A DNA stretch of 64,000 bases from UBA11524 sp045591175 (GCA_045591175.1 JAZNSI010000026.1:4819-68818); one strand, 5' to 3'; shown: positions 34,209 through 43,235, numbered from the stretch's first letter. Notes: generated by a model from the sequence alone, not told the origin. Made by a program: numbers and translations.

Positions 34209-36075
34209 ATTGATGCCTGCTCTTCTTCAGGTCCTTGTCGATATACATCTGGTAGTCTGCCAGGCGCATGAAATCGCCGATCTCTTCTTCCGTCTGGGGG
34301 ATGGCGGCATATACGCCCACGCCAGCCTCGATTTCGCAGCACCAGGGATCCTCCCGGTTGAACCGCTCCATCTCCTTTTCAAGCACCTGGCGCAGATGCA
34401 TGGCGTCTGCCTCGTCCTCCACCATGCCCGCCACGAGGAATTCGTCGCCGCTGATGTGGACGCAGGTCATGTTGTACTTCTCCAGGCACTTGATCATGCA
34501 GCTCATGCGGCAGATGGCCGCGTCGCCCATGTGGTGGCCAAAATTGTCGTTGATGTACTTCATGTTGTTGGCGTCCAGGCTGATGATGCCAAAGCACCGC
34601 TGCTCGCGAACTGCCTGGCGGAACACCGGCATCACCACCCGCTCGAAACCGCGGCGGTTGTACAATCCGGTCAACACATCATGGATGGACATGTCCTCCA
34701 GCGCCTCGGCGTAGGCACGCACCGTGGCGTGCAGGGACATGCTGCTCAGGGCTGCAGACAAAAGCGTCAGCAGCGCATAGAGCGCGTAGCCCGCCGCGTG
34801 CGCCATATCAAACACCACATAGCCAAAGCCACGGTCAGCGGAATACAGTGGGGAGAACACCAGCGCCAGGGGCTGGTCCCGCTCCTGATCCAGCAGCGGC
34901 AGCAGCCTTTGGGTCGCGAAGCGCTGCTGAGGATAGCGCCGTCCCGCGCTCCAGCTGCACAGCAGCAGCATTTCCTCCGGGAAGCGATCTTCGCGCCCCG
35001 CCTCCGCCTTCAGGAATTCCGGATCCACGCAGACATGCATCTGCTTGGCCTTCCAGTTGCGCGCAAACTCCTCGATGCGATCCCCCACGGCCGCGACGTC
35101 CATCATGCCGGACATGCCGCTGAAGAAGCCTGCGCCCTTGAGCAGCGTCTGCTCCACGCCGCGCCGTTCCGAGCTCAGCAGCCGCACATACTTGGAGGCC
35201 TGCACGCCATTGAAGGGACAGCCGCAGCTGTCACCATAAACGATGCTGGTCGGCATCATATAGGCAGGCTTTTCAGGCTTGCCGTTTTTCATCCAGTCAA
35301 CCAGTACATTGACGGCGAGCTTGCCCGCCTCCTGCACAGGGCGATTGATGGTCGTCAATCCGCGGCCGACAGCCTCATTCCGGGCGTCAAAACCGGTGAC
35401 CGCCACTTCCTCCGGAATGCGCACGCCCTTCTCCCGCAGCCGTTCCACCACGCCAAAGGCCATATCGTCGTTTCCGCAGACGATCACCTCCGGCAGCGGC
35501 TTACCACGGGCCAGCAGCTTATCTGCCGCCATGCGCCCGCCCTCGCGGACCCAGCGGCCATCAAAGATCGCATCCGCCGGCAGATTGGCGCCATACTCCG
35601 CGATCACCTGCCGGGCCACATTGGCCCGGTTGTCCGCCACGCTGACGCCCACAGGGCCGGTAACCATCGCAAATTCCCGCATGCCGTGGTTTTCCAGCAG
35701 ATGAACCATCAGCTCACGCACGCTGCTGTCGTCATCAAAGGTGATGCTGACGCTCTGGCCCCACTGGCTGTCCACGGTGACCAGCGGCATATCCGGGTAC
35801 TGGCTCAGCATCCGCAGGATCTGTTCGCTGCATTCCTCCGTGGGGATGGTCTCCAGCAACAGCACCACGCCGTCAAAATCCGCCAGGTTGGGCAAATTGA
35901 AGATGGCCCGCTCGCCCTTGTCATTGCGTTCAAAGCCATCGGCATGGCCCTGGCAGTTGAAAATGCACAGATCCACATCATTTTCCTGGGATGCGCTGTG
36001 CATGCCCCAGGTAAAGCCCTGCTGGTATTCCTGATCCACGCCAGCCATCAGGGCTGCAATTCGTTTCCTTCTCAT
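34207..36075 (-). CDS. LacI-type sugar-binding domain fused to GGDEF domain
   Basis: 622 residues. Residues 1-270 form a periplasmic-binding-protein fold of the LacI/RbsB effector type (FDGVVLLLET, VTVDSQWGQS, VICGNDDMAFGV, VTGFDARNEA) but no helix-turn-helix precedes it. A linker follows, then a GGDEF domain from DVLTGLYNRRGF with SGDEF (542-546) in the active site, a variant known to be active in some enzymes. No signal peptide or membrane helix is seen, so it is probably a cytoplasmic sugar-sensing cyclase. The ATG at 36075 has GGAAGGA about 11 bases upstream; the longer TTG start lacks a site. Confidence 0.88.
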   Translation of the reverse strand: MRRKRIAALMAGVDQEYQQGFTWGMHSASQENDVDLCIFNCQGHADGFERNDKGERAIFNLPNLADFDGVVLLLETIPTEECSEQILRMLSQYPDMPLVTVDSQWGQSVSITFDDDSSVRELMVHLLENHGMREFAMVTGPVGVSVADNRANVARQVIAEYGANLPADAIFDGRWVREGGRMAADKLLARGKPLPEVIVCGNDDMAFGVVERLREKGVRIPEEVAVTGFDARNEAVGRGLTTINRPVQEAGKLAVNVLVDWMKNGKPEKPAYMMPTSIVYGDSCGCPFNGVQASKYVRLLSSERRGVEQTLLKGAGFFSGMSGMMDVAAVGDRIEEFARNWKAKQMHVCVDPEFLKAEAGREDRFPEEMLLLCSWSAGRRYPQQRFATQRLLPLLDQERDQPLALVFSPLYSADRGFGYVVFDMAHAAGYALYALLTLLSAALSSMSLHATVRAYAEALEDMSIHDVLTGLYNRRGFERVVMPVFRQAVREQRCFGIISLDANNMKYINDNFGHHMGDAAICRMSCMIKCLEKYNMTCVHISGDEFLVAGMVEDEADAMHLRQVLEKEMERFNREDPWCCEIEAGVGVYAAIPQTEEEIGDFMRLADYQMYIDKDLKKSRHQ

Positions 36076-36140
36076 GCGCTGTGCATTCCTTCCGCTTACC
36101 CGCGACGTTGATGTTTCCCAATTCAATGGGATTCCTGCAT

Positions 36141-36169
36141 ATTATACCATCCCTTACGAAAAAAAGCAA
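36141..36169 (-). promoter_or_regulatory. Promoter of the sugar-sensing GGDEF gene
   Basis: TTGCTT, 17 bases, TATAAT, about 65 bp before the start codon. Confidence 0.75.
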
Positions 36170-36242
36170 ATCATTTTCGGAAATTTTTATCCATTTACCG
36201 GCCATATTAGACATGTTCTTTGTGCGCTATACGCAGACACAC

Positions 36243-36272
36243 AGAAAACGGCATGACCGTAATGGCCATGCC
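36243..36272 (-). terminator. Terminator of valS
   Basis: 9-bp stem GGCATGGCC/GGTCATGCC (one G-U pair) followed by GTTTTCTG. Confidence 0.75.
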
Positions 36273-36285
36273 GCCTTATATTCGA

Positions 36286-38964
36286 TTAGATAGATTCCTT
36301 CAGCTCCGCCAGACGCTTCTCGACCTGCTCCAGCTTCTGCTGATTCAGGGCCAGCTTGGCCTTCTCCTGCTCCACGAGGGCAGCGGGAGCCTTCGCCACG
36401 AAGCCCTGGTTGTTCAGCTTGCCTTCCGCACGGGCGATCTCCTTCTGCAGGTTGTCTATCTCCTTCTGCAGGCGGGCGATCTCCTTGTCGAAGTCCACCA
36501 GGTCACCCAGGGGGATGTAGATGGTGGCGGCCTCAGTCACGGCGGACACGGTCTTCTCGGTGCCCAGCTCGCTCTCAGCGATGACCACGGTCTCGCTGGC
36601 GCCGGCCAGACGGCGGAAGTACATGTCGGAGGCAGCAAGGGTCTCCGCCCAGCCTTCATTGGCCACGAACATCATGCGGGTGCGCTTGGAGGGCGCCACG
36701 TTCATCTCGGTGCGCAGGTTGCGGATCACGCGGATCATCTCGATCACGCCGTTCATCTGCTTCTCGTCCGCCGGGAAGTCCAGCTCGTCCTTGATCTCAG
36801 GCCACAGCTTCAGCATCAGGAAGCCCTCGGAGCCGGGCAGAGACTTGTACACCTGCTCGGTGAGGAAGGGCATGAAGGGATGCAGGAGCTTCAGCAGGCC
36901 TTCCAGCACGTACAGCAGCACGCCCTGCACAGCCTTCTTGGCGGCCTCGTCCTCGCCGCCCAGGCGGGACTTCGCCAGTTCGATGTACCAGTCGCAGAAC
37001 TCGCTCCACGCGAAGTCGTAAATGCGGTTGGCAGCCAGGCCGAACTCGCCTTCCTCCATGTTGCCGGAGATCTGACGGGCGGCGTCCTGGAAGCGGGTCA
37101 GGATCCACTTATCGGCGGTGGTCAGCATGTCGGGCTGCATTTCGACCTTCTCGGTGACGTTCATCAGCACGAAGCGGCTGGCGTTCCACACCTTGTTGGC
37201 GAAGTTGCGGGCAGACTCAACCTTGGCCTCGGAGTAGCGGGTGTCGTTGCCGGGGGACACGCCCATGACCAGGGAGAAGCGTAGCGCGTCGGCACCGTAC
37301 TTTTCGATGACCTCCAGGGGATCCACGCCGTTGCCCAAAGACTTGGACATCTTGCGGCCCAGCTCGTCGCGCACCAGGCCGTGGATCAGCACGGTCTTGA
37401 AGGGCGTCACGCCGCCCATTTCCTCCACACCCATGGTGATCATGCGGCTCACCCAGAAGGTGATGATGTCGTAGCCGGTCACCAGCACGTCGGTGGGATA
37501 GAAGTACTTCAGATCCACGGTCTGCTCGGGCCAGCCCAGCGTGGAGAAGGGCCACAGCGCGGAGGAGAACCAGGTATCCAGCACGTCCTCGTCCTGGTTG
37601 ATGTTCTTGCTGCCGCACTTCTGGCAGCAGCAGGGATCCTCGCGCAGGACCATCATCTCGCCGCAGTCGTCGCAGTACCACACGGGGATGCGGTGGCCCC
37701 ACCACAGCTGACGGGAGATGCACCAGTCGCGGATATTGGTCATCCAGTTCATGTACTGCTTGGAGAAGCGCTCGGGCACGAACTGGGTCGCACCAGAGGT
37801 CACAGCCTCGATGGCGGGCTTGGCCAGGGGCTTCATGGACACGAACCACTGCTTGGACACCATGGGCTCAATGACGGTGTTGCAGCGGTAGCAGGTGCCG
37901 ACCTCGTGGGTCAGGGGCTCGATGGACTTCACCAGGCCCAGGGCAGTCATGTCCGCCACGATGGCCTTGCGGGCCTCGTCGGTGGTCATGCCGGCGTACT
38001 TGCCGCAGTCCAGCACCTCGAGGTTCTCGATGTCGTCGGAGGCGTCCGCCCCGCCGGTCATGTGACCGTCGTAGGTGAACACGCGCACCAGCGGCAGGTT
38101 GTGGCGCGCGCCGACCTCGTTATCATTGGGGTCGTGGGCAGGGGTGATCTTCACCACGCCGGTACCCTTGGTCATGTCAGCGTGCTCGTCGCAGACGATC
38201 GGGATCTCCTTGTTGATCAGGGGCAGGATGACGTGGCAGCCGTGCAGGTGAGCGTAGCGCTCGTCCTCAGGGTTGATGGCCACGGCGGTATCGCCCAGCA
38301 TGGTCTCGGGACGGGTGGTGGCCAGCTCCAGCATCTCGCCGGTTTCCTTCACAGGGTAGAGCAGGTGCCAGAAGTTGCCCTGCTTCTCCTCGTAGGTCAC
38401 CTCGGCGTCGGAGATGGCGGACATGCAGCAGGGGCACCAGTTGACCAGGCGCGCGCCGCGGTAGATCAGGCCCTTTTCATACAGGCGGCAGAAGGTCTCG
38501 CGCACGGCCTTGGAGCAGCCCTCGTCCATGGTGAAGCGCTCGCGGCTCCAGTCGCAGGACACGCCCATGCGGCGCTGCTGGTGGACGATGCGTCCGCCGT
38601 ATTCTTCCTTCCACTTCCACGCGCGATCCAGGAAGCCTTCGCGACCCAGGGACTCCTTGGTCAGGCCTTCCTTCTCCATCGCAGCCACGATCTTCACCTC
38701 GGTGGCGATGGCAGCGTGGTCGGTGCCGGGCAGCCACAGGGTGGGGTCGCCCTTCATGCGGTGATAGCGGATGGCCGCGTCCTGCAGCGTGCAGTCCAGG
38801 GCATGGCCCATGTGCAGCTGACCGGTGATGTTGGGCGGCGGCATCACGATGGTGAAGGGCTTCTTGCCCTCCACGCGGTGCGCCTCAAACGCACCGGACT
38901 CTTCCCAGGCCTTGTACAGATCGCCTTCGAGGGCCTGGGGATTAAAATTCTTTTCCATTTCCAT
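36286..38964 (-). CDS. valS: Valyl-tRNA synthetase
   Basis: Charges tRNA-Val. The 892-residue class I enzyme has the HIGH motif in NITGQLHMGHALD, KMSKSLGNGVDP, an editing domain, and a C-terminal coiled coil (about 820-892) rich in Lys, Glu and Gln. AAAGGAG lies 10 bases before the ATG at 38964; ATG at 38958 is the alternative. Regulation is by an upstream T-box at 39227-39515, plus a further 260-base leader segment with hairpins and a small open frame. Confidence 0.97.
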   Translation of the reverse strand: MEMEKNFNPQALEGDLYKAWEESGAFEAHRVEGKKPFTIVMPPPNITGQLHMGHALDCTLQDAAIRYHRMKGDPTLWLPGTDHAAIATEVKIVAAMEKEGLTKESLGREGFLDRAWKWKEEYGGRIVHQQRRMGVSCDWSRERFTMDEGCSKAVRETFCRLYEKGLIYRGARLVNWCPCCMSAISDAEVTYEEKQGNFWHLLYPVKETGEMLELATTRPETMLGDTAVAINPEDERYAHLHGCHVILPLINKEIPIVCDEHADMTKGTGVVKITPAHDPNDNEVGARHNLPLVRVFTYDGHMTGGADASDDIENLEVLDCGKYAGMTTDEARKAIVADMTALGLVKSIEPLTHEVGTCYRCNTVIEPMVSKQWFVSMKPLAKPAIEAVTSGATQFVPERFSKQYMNWMTNIRDWCISRQLWWGHRIPVWYCDDCGEMMVLREDPCCCQKCGSKNINQDEDVLDTWFSSALWPFSTLGWPEQTVDLKYFYPTDVLVTGYDIITFWVSRMITMGVEEMGGVTPFKTVLIHGLVRDELGRKMSKSLGNGVDPLEVIEKYGADALRFSLVMGVSPGNDTRYSEAKVESARNFANKVWNASRFVLMNVTEKVEMQPDMLTTADKWILTRFQDAARQISGNMEEGEFGLAANRIYDFAWSEFCDWYIELAKSRLGGEDEAAKKAVQGVLLYVLEGLLKLLHPFMPFLTEQVYKSLPGSEGFLMLKLWPEIKDELDFPADEKQMNGVIEMIRVIRNLRTEMNVAPSKRTRMMFVANEGWAETLAASDMYFRRLAGASETVVIAESELGTEKTVSAVTEAATIYIPLGDLVDFDKEIARLQKEIDNLQKEIARAEGKLNNQGFVAKAPAALVEQEKAKLALNQQKLEQVEKRLAELKESI

Positions 38965-38982
38965 CAGTATAGCACTCCTTTC

Positions 38983-39036
38983 CGAAAGGCTCTCCCTTTG
39001 GGAGATCTGTCAGCGCAAGCTGACTGAGAGGGTTTA
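38983..39036. repeat. Dispersed hairpin repeat, copy B
   Basis: AAAGGCTCTCCC, TTTGGGAGA, then CTGTCAGCGCAAGCTGACTGAGAGGG. Same order of hairpins as copies A and C. It lies in the transcribed leader just before valS. Confidence 0.7.
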
Positions 39037-39087
39037 CGCGCTCATGCAGGCGACCGCGCCCACACGGCGATTGGCTATGCAGTTCAT
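39034..39087 (-). CDS. Possible 17-residue leader peptide between T-box and valS
   Basis: ATG at 39087 is preceded by a near-ideal ribosome binding site, AAGGAGGTGA, at 5 bases. The frame encodes MNCIANRRVGAVACMSA and stops at 39034, 69 bp before valS. It contains two Val and three Ala codons. It lies after the T-box terminator, so it is translated only when read-through occurs. A role in fine control is inference; it may be fortuitous. Confidence 0.4.
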   Translation of the reverse strand: MNCIANRRVGAVACMSA

Positions 39088-39102
39088 ACGGGTCACCTCC
39101 TT

Positions 39103-39150
39103 GCAGGGACGCTGTCCCTGCACCCTGCTTAAGGGTCTTACACCCTTAAG
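39103..39150. repeat. Pair of perfect hairpins in the valS leader
   Basis: GCAGGGAC-GCT-GTCCCTGC (39103-39121) and CTTAAGGGT-N5-ACCCTTAAG (39128-39150). The second stem core recurs at 58125-58143. Confidence 0.7.
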
Positions 39151-39226
39151 AATCCCCTTTCGCGATCACGATTGACTGGCCTCTTTGGGGTTCGTACGCG
39201 TGTCGCTTGTGGGGACGATTCTTTTC

Positions 39227-39515
39227 CCAAAACGCAAAGCAGCTCTCATCCCGAAGGACGGAGCTGCTCCGTGGTACCACCTTGCTTCGCAAACGGGTAT
39301 GAACATAGTTCACCCATCTACCTCACATGCGTTATAACGGACGCAAGCCGCACCGAGCTACTGACGGTATCCCGCGTTCAAACGGCGCTCTGTGAAGCGA
39401 CCTTCCCTCACCCGACGCGCAGGCGGTCTTCCAGCCGGTGAACCGCCCTCTCTATCCGCACGGACATTGAGGTACTCCTCTTCATTTGCGAGCAGTGTGT
39501 ACTTTTTGTTCAAAC
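39227..39515 (-). ncRNA. T-box leader of valS
   Basis: The conserved T-box AAGGTGGTACCACGG is at 39269-39283 (read leftward). It is followed by a terminator: 8-bp stem AGCAGCTC/GAGCTGCT (39238-39268) and TTTGCGTTTT. The 5' part has the AGTA and GATAGAGAGG motifs of stem I and a candidate GTC valine specifier at 39399-39401. Uncharged tRNA-Val would stabilise the antiterminator and allow valS transcription. Confidence 0.9.
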
Positions 39516-39517
39516 CA

Positions 39518-39546
39518 TTTATAGGCGCGTGGGCCTGCTCCGCAAA
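39518..39546 (-). promoter_or_regulatory. Likely promoter of the valS T-box transcript
   Basis: TTTGCG, 17 bases, TATAAA, directly before the start of the T-box and 39 bp after the rpmF stop. Confidence 0.5.
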
Positions 39547-39584
39547 CGCTCAGTTTGGCGGAAATGCCCGCGGCCGCTGGCCGC

Positions 39585-39776
39585 TTACGCGTTCGCTTCC
39601 TCGTTCTTCACGACGACCTGAACGCCCTTGTAGTAACCGCACTGCTTGCACACGCGGTGGGACAGCTTCATCTGGTGGCACTGGGGGCACTCGACGATCG
39701 CGGGCAGAGTGAGCTTCCAGTTGGCCTGACGGCTGTGCTTGCGAGCCTTAGAGATCTTTCCCTTAGGAGTAGCCAT
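39585..39776 (-). CDS. rpmF: 50S ribosomal protein L32
   Basis: The 63-residue protein starts ATPKGKISKARKHSRQANW and has two CxxC pairs (CPQC, CKQC), the zinc-ribbon form of bL32. It follows yceD at 44 bp, the usual conserved pair. Confidence 0.97.
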   Translation of the reverse strand: MATPKGKISKARKHSRQANWKLTLPAIVECPQCHQMKLSHRVCKQCGYYKGVQVVVKNEEANA

Positions 39777-39820
39777 TGTTACACCTCCTCATCCTTTTAT
39801 GGGGCAGCCCATTGCTGACC

Positions 39821-40360
39821 TCAGTTTTCTGCGTTGTCAGACTTTTCAGCCAGCAACTGCTGCAATGCCGCAAAAGGACGCTGAACATTCAGTTCGTCCT
39901 GGCAAAGCGTAGTAGTGATGTCTTCGTCCGTGCTAATGGTCACACCTGCTCCGGCGTACTGTCCAATGCCCGGGCAGTCCTCCTTGCACAGGAAGCGCAT
40001 GGGCAGGTTGAACATCACGTAGAACAGCGTCAGCTTATCAAGCTCAAGAGCAGCACCGTTGTAGGCAAAGCTCTCGTCATCCTCCGGGTCGCCTCCATGG
40101 ATGAAGGTTTCGCGGAAGTCACCCTCGACCTCGCTGATGGCAGGGGCAAGACATTTGGCGCATTGGGCATGAGCAACCGTGGAAAGCTTTCCTTCCACCG
40201 TGACGCTGCCGTCCTCACCGGCGACGAGTTTGCCCGTCAGCTTCACGGCATCGAAGGTCACTTCGCTGCCGCCGACATCCTGAGGAGCCAATTCCTGCTC
40301 CGCAGAGAAGGCGTATTCCGTACCGGGATTCCGCAGTGCTTGGAGAACATCCAGCTTCAA
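39821..40360 (-). CDS. YceD/DUF177 family protein
   Basis: The 179-residue protein is paired with rpmF, as in most bacteria. It has the family pair CAKCLAP in mid-protein and a later CKEDCPGIG. Plant and bacterial relatives act in 23S rRNA accumulation. The start is TTG at 40360, supported by GAGGTG 8 bases upstream and no better ATG in frame. Confidence 0.88.
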   Translation of the reverse strand: MKLDVLQALRNPGTEYAFSAEQELAPQDVGGSEVTFDAVKLTGKLVAGEDGSVTVEGKLSTVAHAQCAKCLAPAISEVEGDFRETFIHGGDPEDDESFAYNGAALELDKLTLFYVMFNLPMRFLCKEDCPGIGQYAGAGVTISTDEDITTTLCQDELNVQRPFAALQQLLAEKSDNAEN

Positions 40361-40391
40361 GTGCTCACCACCTCAAATTAGACCGCTTGTA

Positions 40392-40420
40392 ATTATAGAA
40401 TTTTTCTGCCGATTTGTCAA
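40392..40420 (-). promoter_or_regulatory. Consensus promoter of yceD-rpmF
   Basis: TTGACA, 17 bases, TATAAT: a perfect housekeeping promoter. Confidence 0.9.
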
Positions 40421-40447
40421 CACCTTTACGGCAGAAAATCAGCAATT

Positions 40448-40471
40448 CCGGGGGAAAATTATCTCCCCCGG
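40448..40471 (-). terminator. Terminator-like hairpin after ackA
   Basis: 8-bp stem CCGGGGGA/TCCCCCGG; the following tract (AATTGCTGATTTTC) is only moderately T-rich. Confidence 0.55.
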
Positions 40472-40498
40472 ATGCTGTTATGCATTTTGCAATGCTTC

Positions 40499-41698
40499 TC
40501 AGGCGTTCTCGACCAGTTCCTTGGTATCGCGGGCGATCATGATCTCCTCGTTGGTGGGGATGACGCACACGGTGACCTTGGAGTCGGGGGTAGAGATGAC
40601 GATCTCCTTGCCCTTGCAGTTGTTGACTTCCTTGTCGATCTTCACGCCCAGCCACTCGAACTCGGACATGACGGCCTCACGCAGCTCGGGGCCGTTCTCG
40701 CCGATGCCAGCGGTGAAGACGATCACGTCCACGCCGTTCATCGCAGCGATGTAGGAGCCGATCAGCTTCTTGATCTGGTAGTGCAGCATGTCGCGGGCCA
40801 GACCGGCGCGCTCGTGGCCGCCGTCAGCCAGACGGTCGATGTCGCGCATGTCGGAGGTGCCCTCGCCGGCGATGCCCAGCAGACCGGACTGCTTGTTCAT
40901 CAGGTTCAGGACCTCATCGGGGGTCATATTCTTGTTGTTGGCGATGAACTGCACGACCGCGGGATCGCAGGAACCGCAGCGGGTGCCCATCAGCAGGCCC
41001 TCGAGGGGAGTCAGGCCCATGGAGGTGTCCACGCACTTGCCGTCAACCACAGCGGACAGGGAAGAACCGTTGCCCAGGTGGCACACGATGATCTTCTTGC
41101 CCACGGGATCGATGTTCAGGAACTCGCACACGCGCTTGGAAACATAGCGGTGGGAGGTGCCGTGGAAGCCGTAGCGGCGCAGGCCCATTTCCTTGTAGAA
41201 CTCGTAGGGCACGCCGTACATGAAGGCCTTGGGGGGCATGGTCTGATGGAAAGCGGTGTCGAACACAGCCACCTGGGGAGTGGTGGGCATAACGGCCTCG
41301 CAGGCCTCGATGCCCTGCAGGTTGGCGGGATTATGCAGCGGGCCCAGGGGGATGTACTTGCGGATGGCCGCCTTGACTTCCTCGGTGATGATGCAGGAAG
41401 CGGTGAACTCCTCGCCGCCGTGCAGCACGCGGTGACCCACAGCGCCGATCTCGTCCATGGACTTAATGGTGCCGGACTCCAGCAGCGCCTTCAGCATCAG
41501 CTCGCAGGCCACGACATGGGTCGGAATTTCCTGCACATACTGGGCGTTGACATTGCCCTCATGATCCTTCTGCTTCAGGTTGGAGCCAGCCAGGCCGATG
41601 CGCTCCACGCCGCCCTTGGCGATGACGTCCTCATTGTCCATGTTGACCAGCTGGTACTTCAGGGAAGAAGAACCGGCATTGACGATCAAAACCTTCAT
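40499..41698 (-). CDS. ackA: Acetate kinase
   Basis: Converts acetyl phosphate and ADP to acetate and ATP. The 399-residue protein begins VLIVNAGSSSLKYQL and has VGHRVLHGGE, FDTAFHQTMP, HLGNGSSL and FTAGIGENG. It follows the pduL gene by 72 bp, forming the acetyl-CoA to acetate branch. Confidence 0.97.
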   Translation of the reverse strand: MKVLIVNAGSSSLKYQLVNMDNEDVIAKGGVERIGLAGSNLKQKDHEGNVNAQYVQEIPTHVVACELMLKALLESGTIKSMDEIGAVGHRVLHGGEEFTASCIITEEVKAAIRKYIPLGPLHNPANLQGIEACEAVMPTTPQVAVFDTAFHQTMPPKAFMYGVPYEFYKEMGLRRYGFHGTSHRYVSKRVCEFLNIDPVGKKIIVCHLGNGSSLSAVVDGKCVDTSMGLTPLEGLLMGTRCGSCDPAVVQFIANNKNMTPDEVLNLMNKQSGLLGIAGEGTSDMRDIDRLADGGHERAGLARDMLHYQIKKLIGSYIAAMNGVDVIVFTAGIGENGPELREAVMSEFEWLGVKIDKEVNNCKGKEIVISTPDSKVTVCVIPTNEEIMIARDTKELVENA

Positions 41699-41770
41699 GG
41701 TGATTGCACTCCTTTAACTTTGTGAAATGAAACCTCCCCGGCAGAATTTCTACCGGGGTGGAATGTTGAC

Positions 41771-42343
41771 TTACTTAACGATCTCGCCCATCTGAGCACG
41801 GCCGCAGGCAGCAGCGTTGCTCTCGTCGGTGTCGATGTGCATGGCCAGCGCGAAGTTCTCGTTCACGCGGACAACCACGTCGCCGAAGATGGTGGTGCGG
41901 CCTTCAGTCTCGACCTTCACGCACACGATGTCCTTGTCCTTCACGTCCATTTCGGCCGCGTCGGCGGGAGTCATGTGGATGTGGCGCTTGGCAGCGATGA
42001 CGCCCTGAGCCAGTTCCACTTCGCCGCAGGGGCCAACCAGCTTGCAGCCGCCGGAGTTCGCGGTATCGCCGGACTCACGGATGGGGGCAGCCACGCCGAT
42101 GGAGCGGGCGTCGGTCAGGGAGATCTCGACCTGAGTCTCCTTGCGGACGGGGCCCAGGATGGACACGCCGGTCAGGGTCTTCTTGGGGCCAACGACGTCA
42201 ACGCGCTCAGCGCAGGCGTACTGGCCGGGCTGGGACAGATCCTTCTTGGGGGTCAGCTGGTAGCCGGCGCCGAACAGGGTCTCCAGATCGGCCTGGGACA
42301 CATGCACGTGACGGGCGGAGGTTTCAACGATGAACTGCTTCAT
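41771..42343 (-). CDS. pduL: PduL-type phosphotransacylase
   Basis: Converts acetyl-CoA (or propionyl-CoA) and phosphate to the acyl phosphate used by AckA. The 190-residue protein has the zinc-binding SARHVHVS near the start and AAKRHIHMTPADA in the second half. No Pta and no microcompartment genes are nearby, so PduL is probably the housekeeping phosphotransacetylase. There is no long encapsulation extension at the N-terminus. Confidence 0.95.
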   Translation of the reverse strand: MKQFIVETSARHVHVSQADLETLFGAGYQLTPKKDLSQPGQYACAERVDVVGPKKTLTGVSILGPVRKETQVEISLTDARSIGVAAPIRESGDTANSGGCKLVGPCGEVELAQGVIAAKRHIHMTPADAAEMDVKDKDIVCVKVETEGRTTIFGDVVVRVNENFALAMHIDTDESNAAACGRAQMGEIVK

Positions 42344-42379
42344 GATAATATACCATCCTTTCGGGTTGATTTCCGTACA

Positions 42380-42408
42380 ATTATACCATCATTCCCCGGG
42401 AAATTCAA
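42380..42408 (-). promoter_or_regulatory. Promoter of pduL-ackA
   Basis: TTGAAT, 17 bases, TATAAT, 37 bp before the pduL start. Confidence 0.8.
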
Positions 42409-42491
42409 TGCCATTTCGGGCTTTTTCACGGGGAATATGAGAATTTCTGAAACCGTTTACAGCCTCACGGCGGATTCCTGTCGTAAATCCA

Positions 42492-42788
42492 TCAATCCGC
42501 GGAGTGGCTGTCAACGAAGCACGCCATCTTTCCGCCATGCCAGCGCAGCAGAGGTTCCCGCGTACCGGGGATGATGCGTGAATCCTCCCCTTCCCTGCGG
42601 ACGCGGCGATATCGTTTGGGAAGCTCCATTTCCAGCGGGCAAACCGTCAGCGTATCCCCGGCAAGATCAAGCTCGGATTCGTACAGGCCCTTTTGGAGGC
42701 CCACGCCGATCTCCTGCACCGCGCCGTGCATCAGGCGCAGGTCAACCGGGCCGGGATAGCCGTCAATCACAGCGTTGCGGATAAGCAT
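42492..42788 (-). CDS. Small protein resembling the N-terminal sandwich of amidohydrolases
   Basis: 98 residues. The start MLIRNAVIDGYPGPVDLRLM, then VQEIGVGLQKG and LDLAGDTLTVCP, follow the pattern of the beta-sandwich that opens many amidohydrolases. Instead of a metal-binding HxH barrel it continues into 45 basic residues (ELPKRYRRVRREGED) and stops. CAGGAGG lies 5 bases before the ATG. It could be a remnant or a small stand-alone protein. No function assigned. Confidence 0.6.
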   Translation of the reverse strand: MLIRNAVIDGYPGPVDLRLMHGAVQEIGVGLQKGLYESELDLAGDTLTVCPLEMELPKRYRRVRREGEDSRIIPGTREPLLRWHGGKMACFVDSHSAD

Positions 42789-42850
42789 GGGGATACCTCC
42801 TGTCAATGTTGTTTTATCTTCTCCGGGAAATGGCGTCTCCATGGCAGGTG

Positions 42851-43023
42851 GCCGCTTTCGCGCGTCGAAAGCGGCGCAAAGCCGCCGGGGGAAAGTCAAC
42901 ATGGACTTTCCCCCGGACCCCCTCCTGCTCCGGTGCGATTGGGAGAGGCGGCTGCATTCGGGGCGGCTCCGGTTGCAGAGGATTGCCTGAATTTCCGCCT
43001 TCAGCGGAAGCAATCCTCTGCAA
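42851..43023. repeat. Array of perfect hairpins in the gap after tpiA
   Basis: Most of the 447-bp gap (42789-43235) is hairpin sequence with no convincing gene. Perfect stems are GCCGCTTTC/GAAAGCGGC (42851-42875), a 13-bp stem (42885-42916, CCGGGGGAAAGTC with a 6-base loop), and a 14-bp stem TTGCAGAGGATTGC (42973-43023) with a nested TTCCGC/GCGGAA. Confidence 0.75.
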
Positions 43024-43130
43024 AGTCGCCGCATTGTTCCTTTTGAAGGTTTCGATGCAGCCGCAGCGGCATACGGAATAGTCCACTACACAAACTGAAG
43101 GAAATCTCCAAGGGTTCTGCTGAAGTCCTG

Positions 43131-43161
43131 AAAAAGGCCGCACCGTTGCCAGTGCAGCCTT
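43131..43161 (-). terminator. Terminator of tpiA
   Basis: 10-bp stem AAGGCTGCAC/GTGCGGCCTT followed by TTTC. Confidence 0.8.
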
Positions 43162-43235
43162 GCGTCCGTCAATATGAGGCGAGGAAGTCAACTCCAGCGA
43201 CGCTCAACATTGGCGGATAAAAGAGGTCGAAGACC

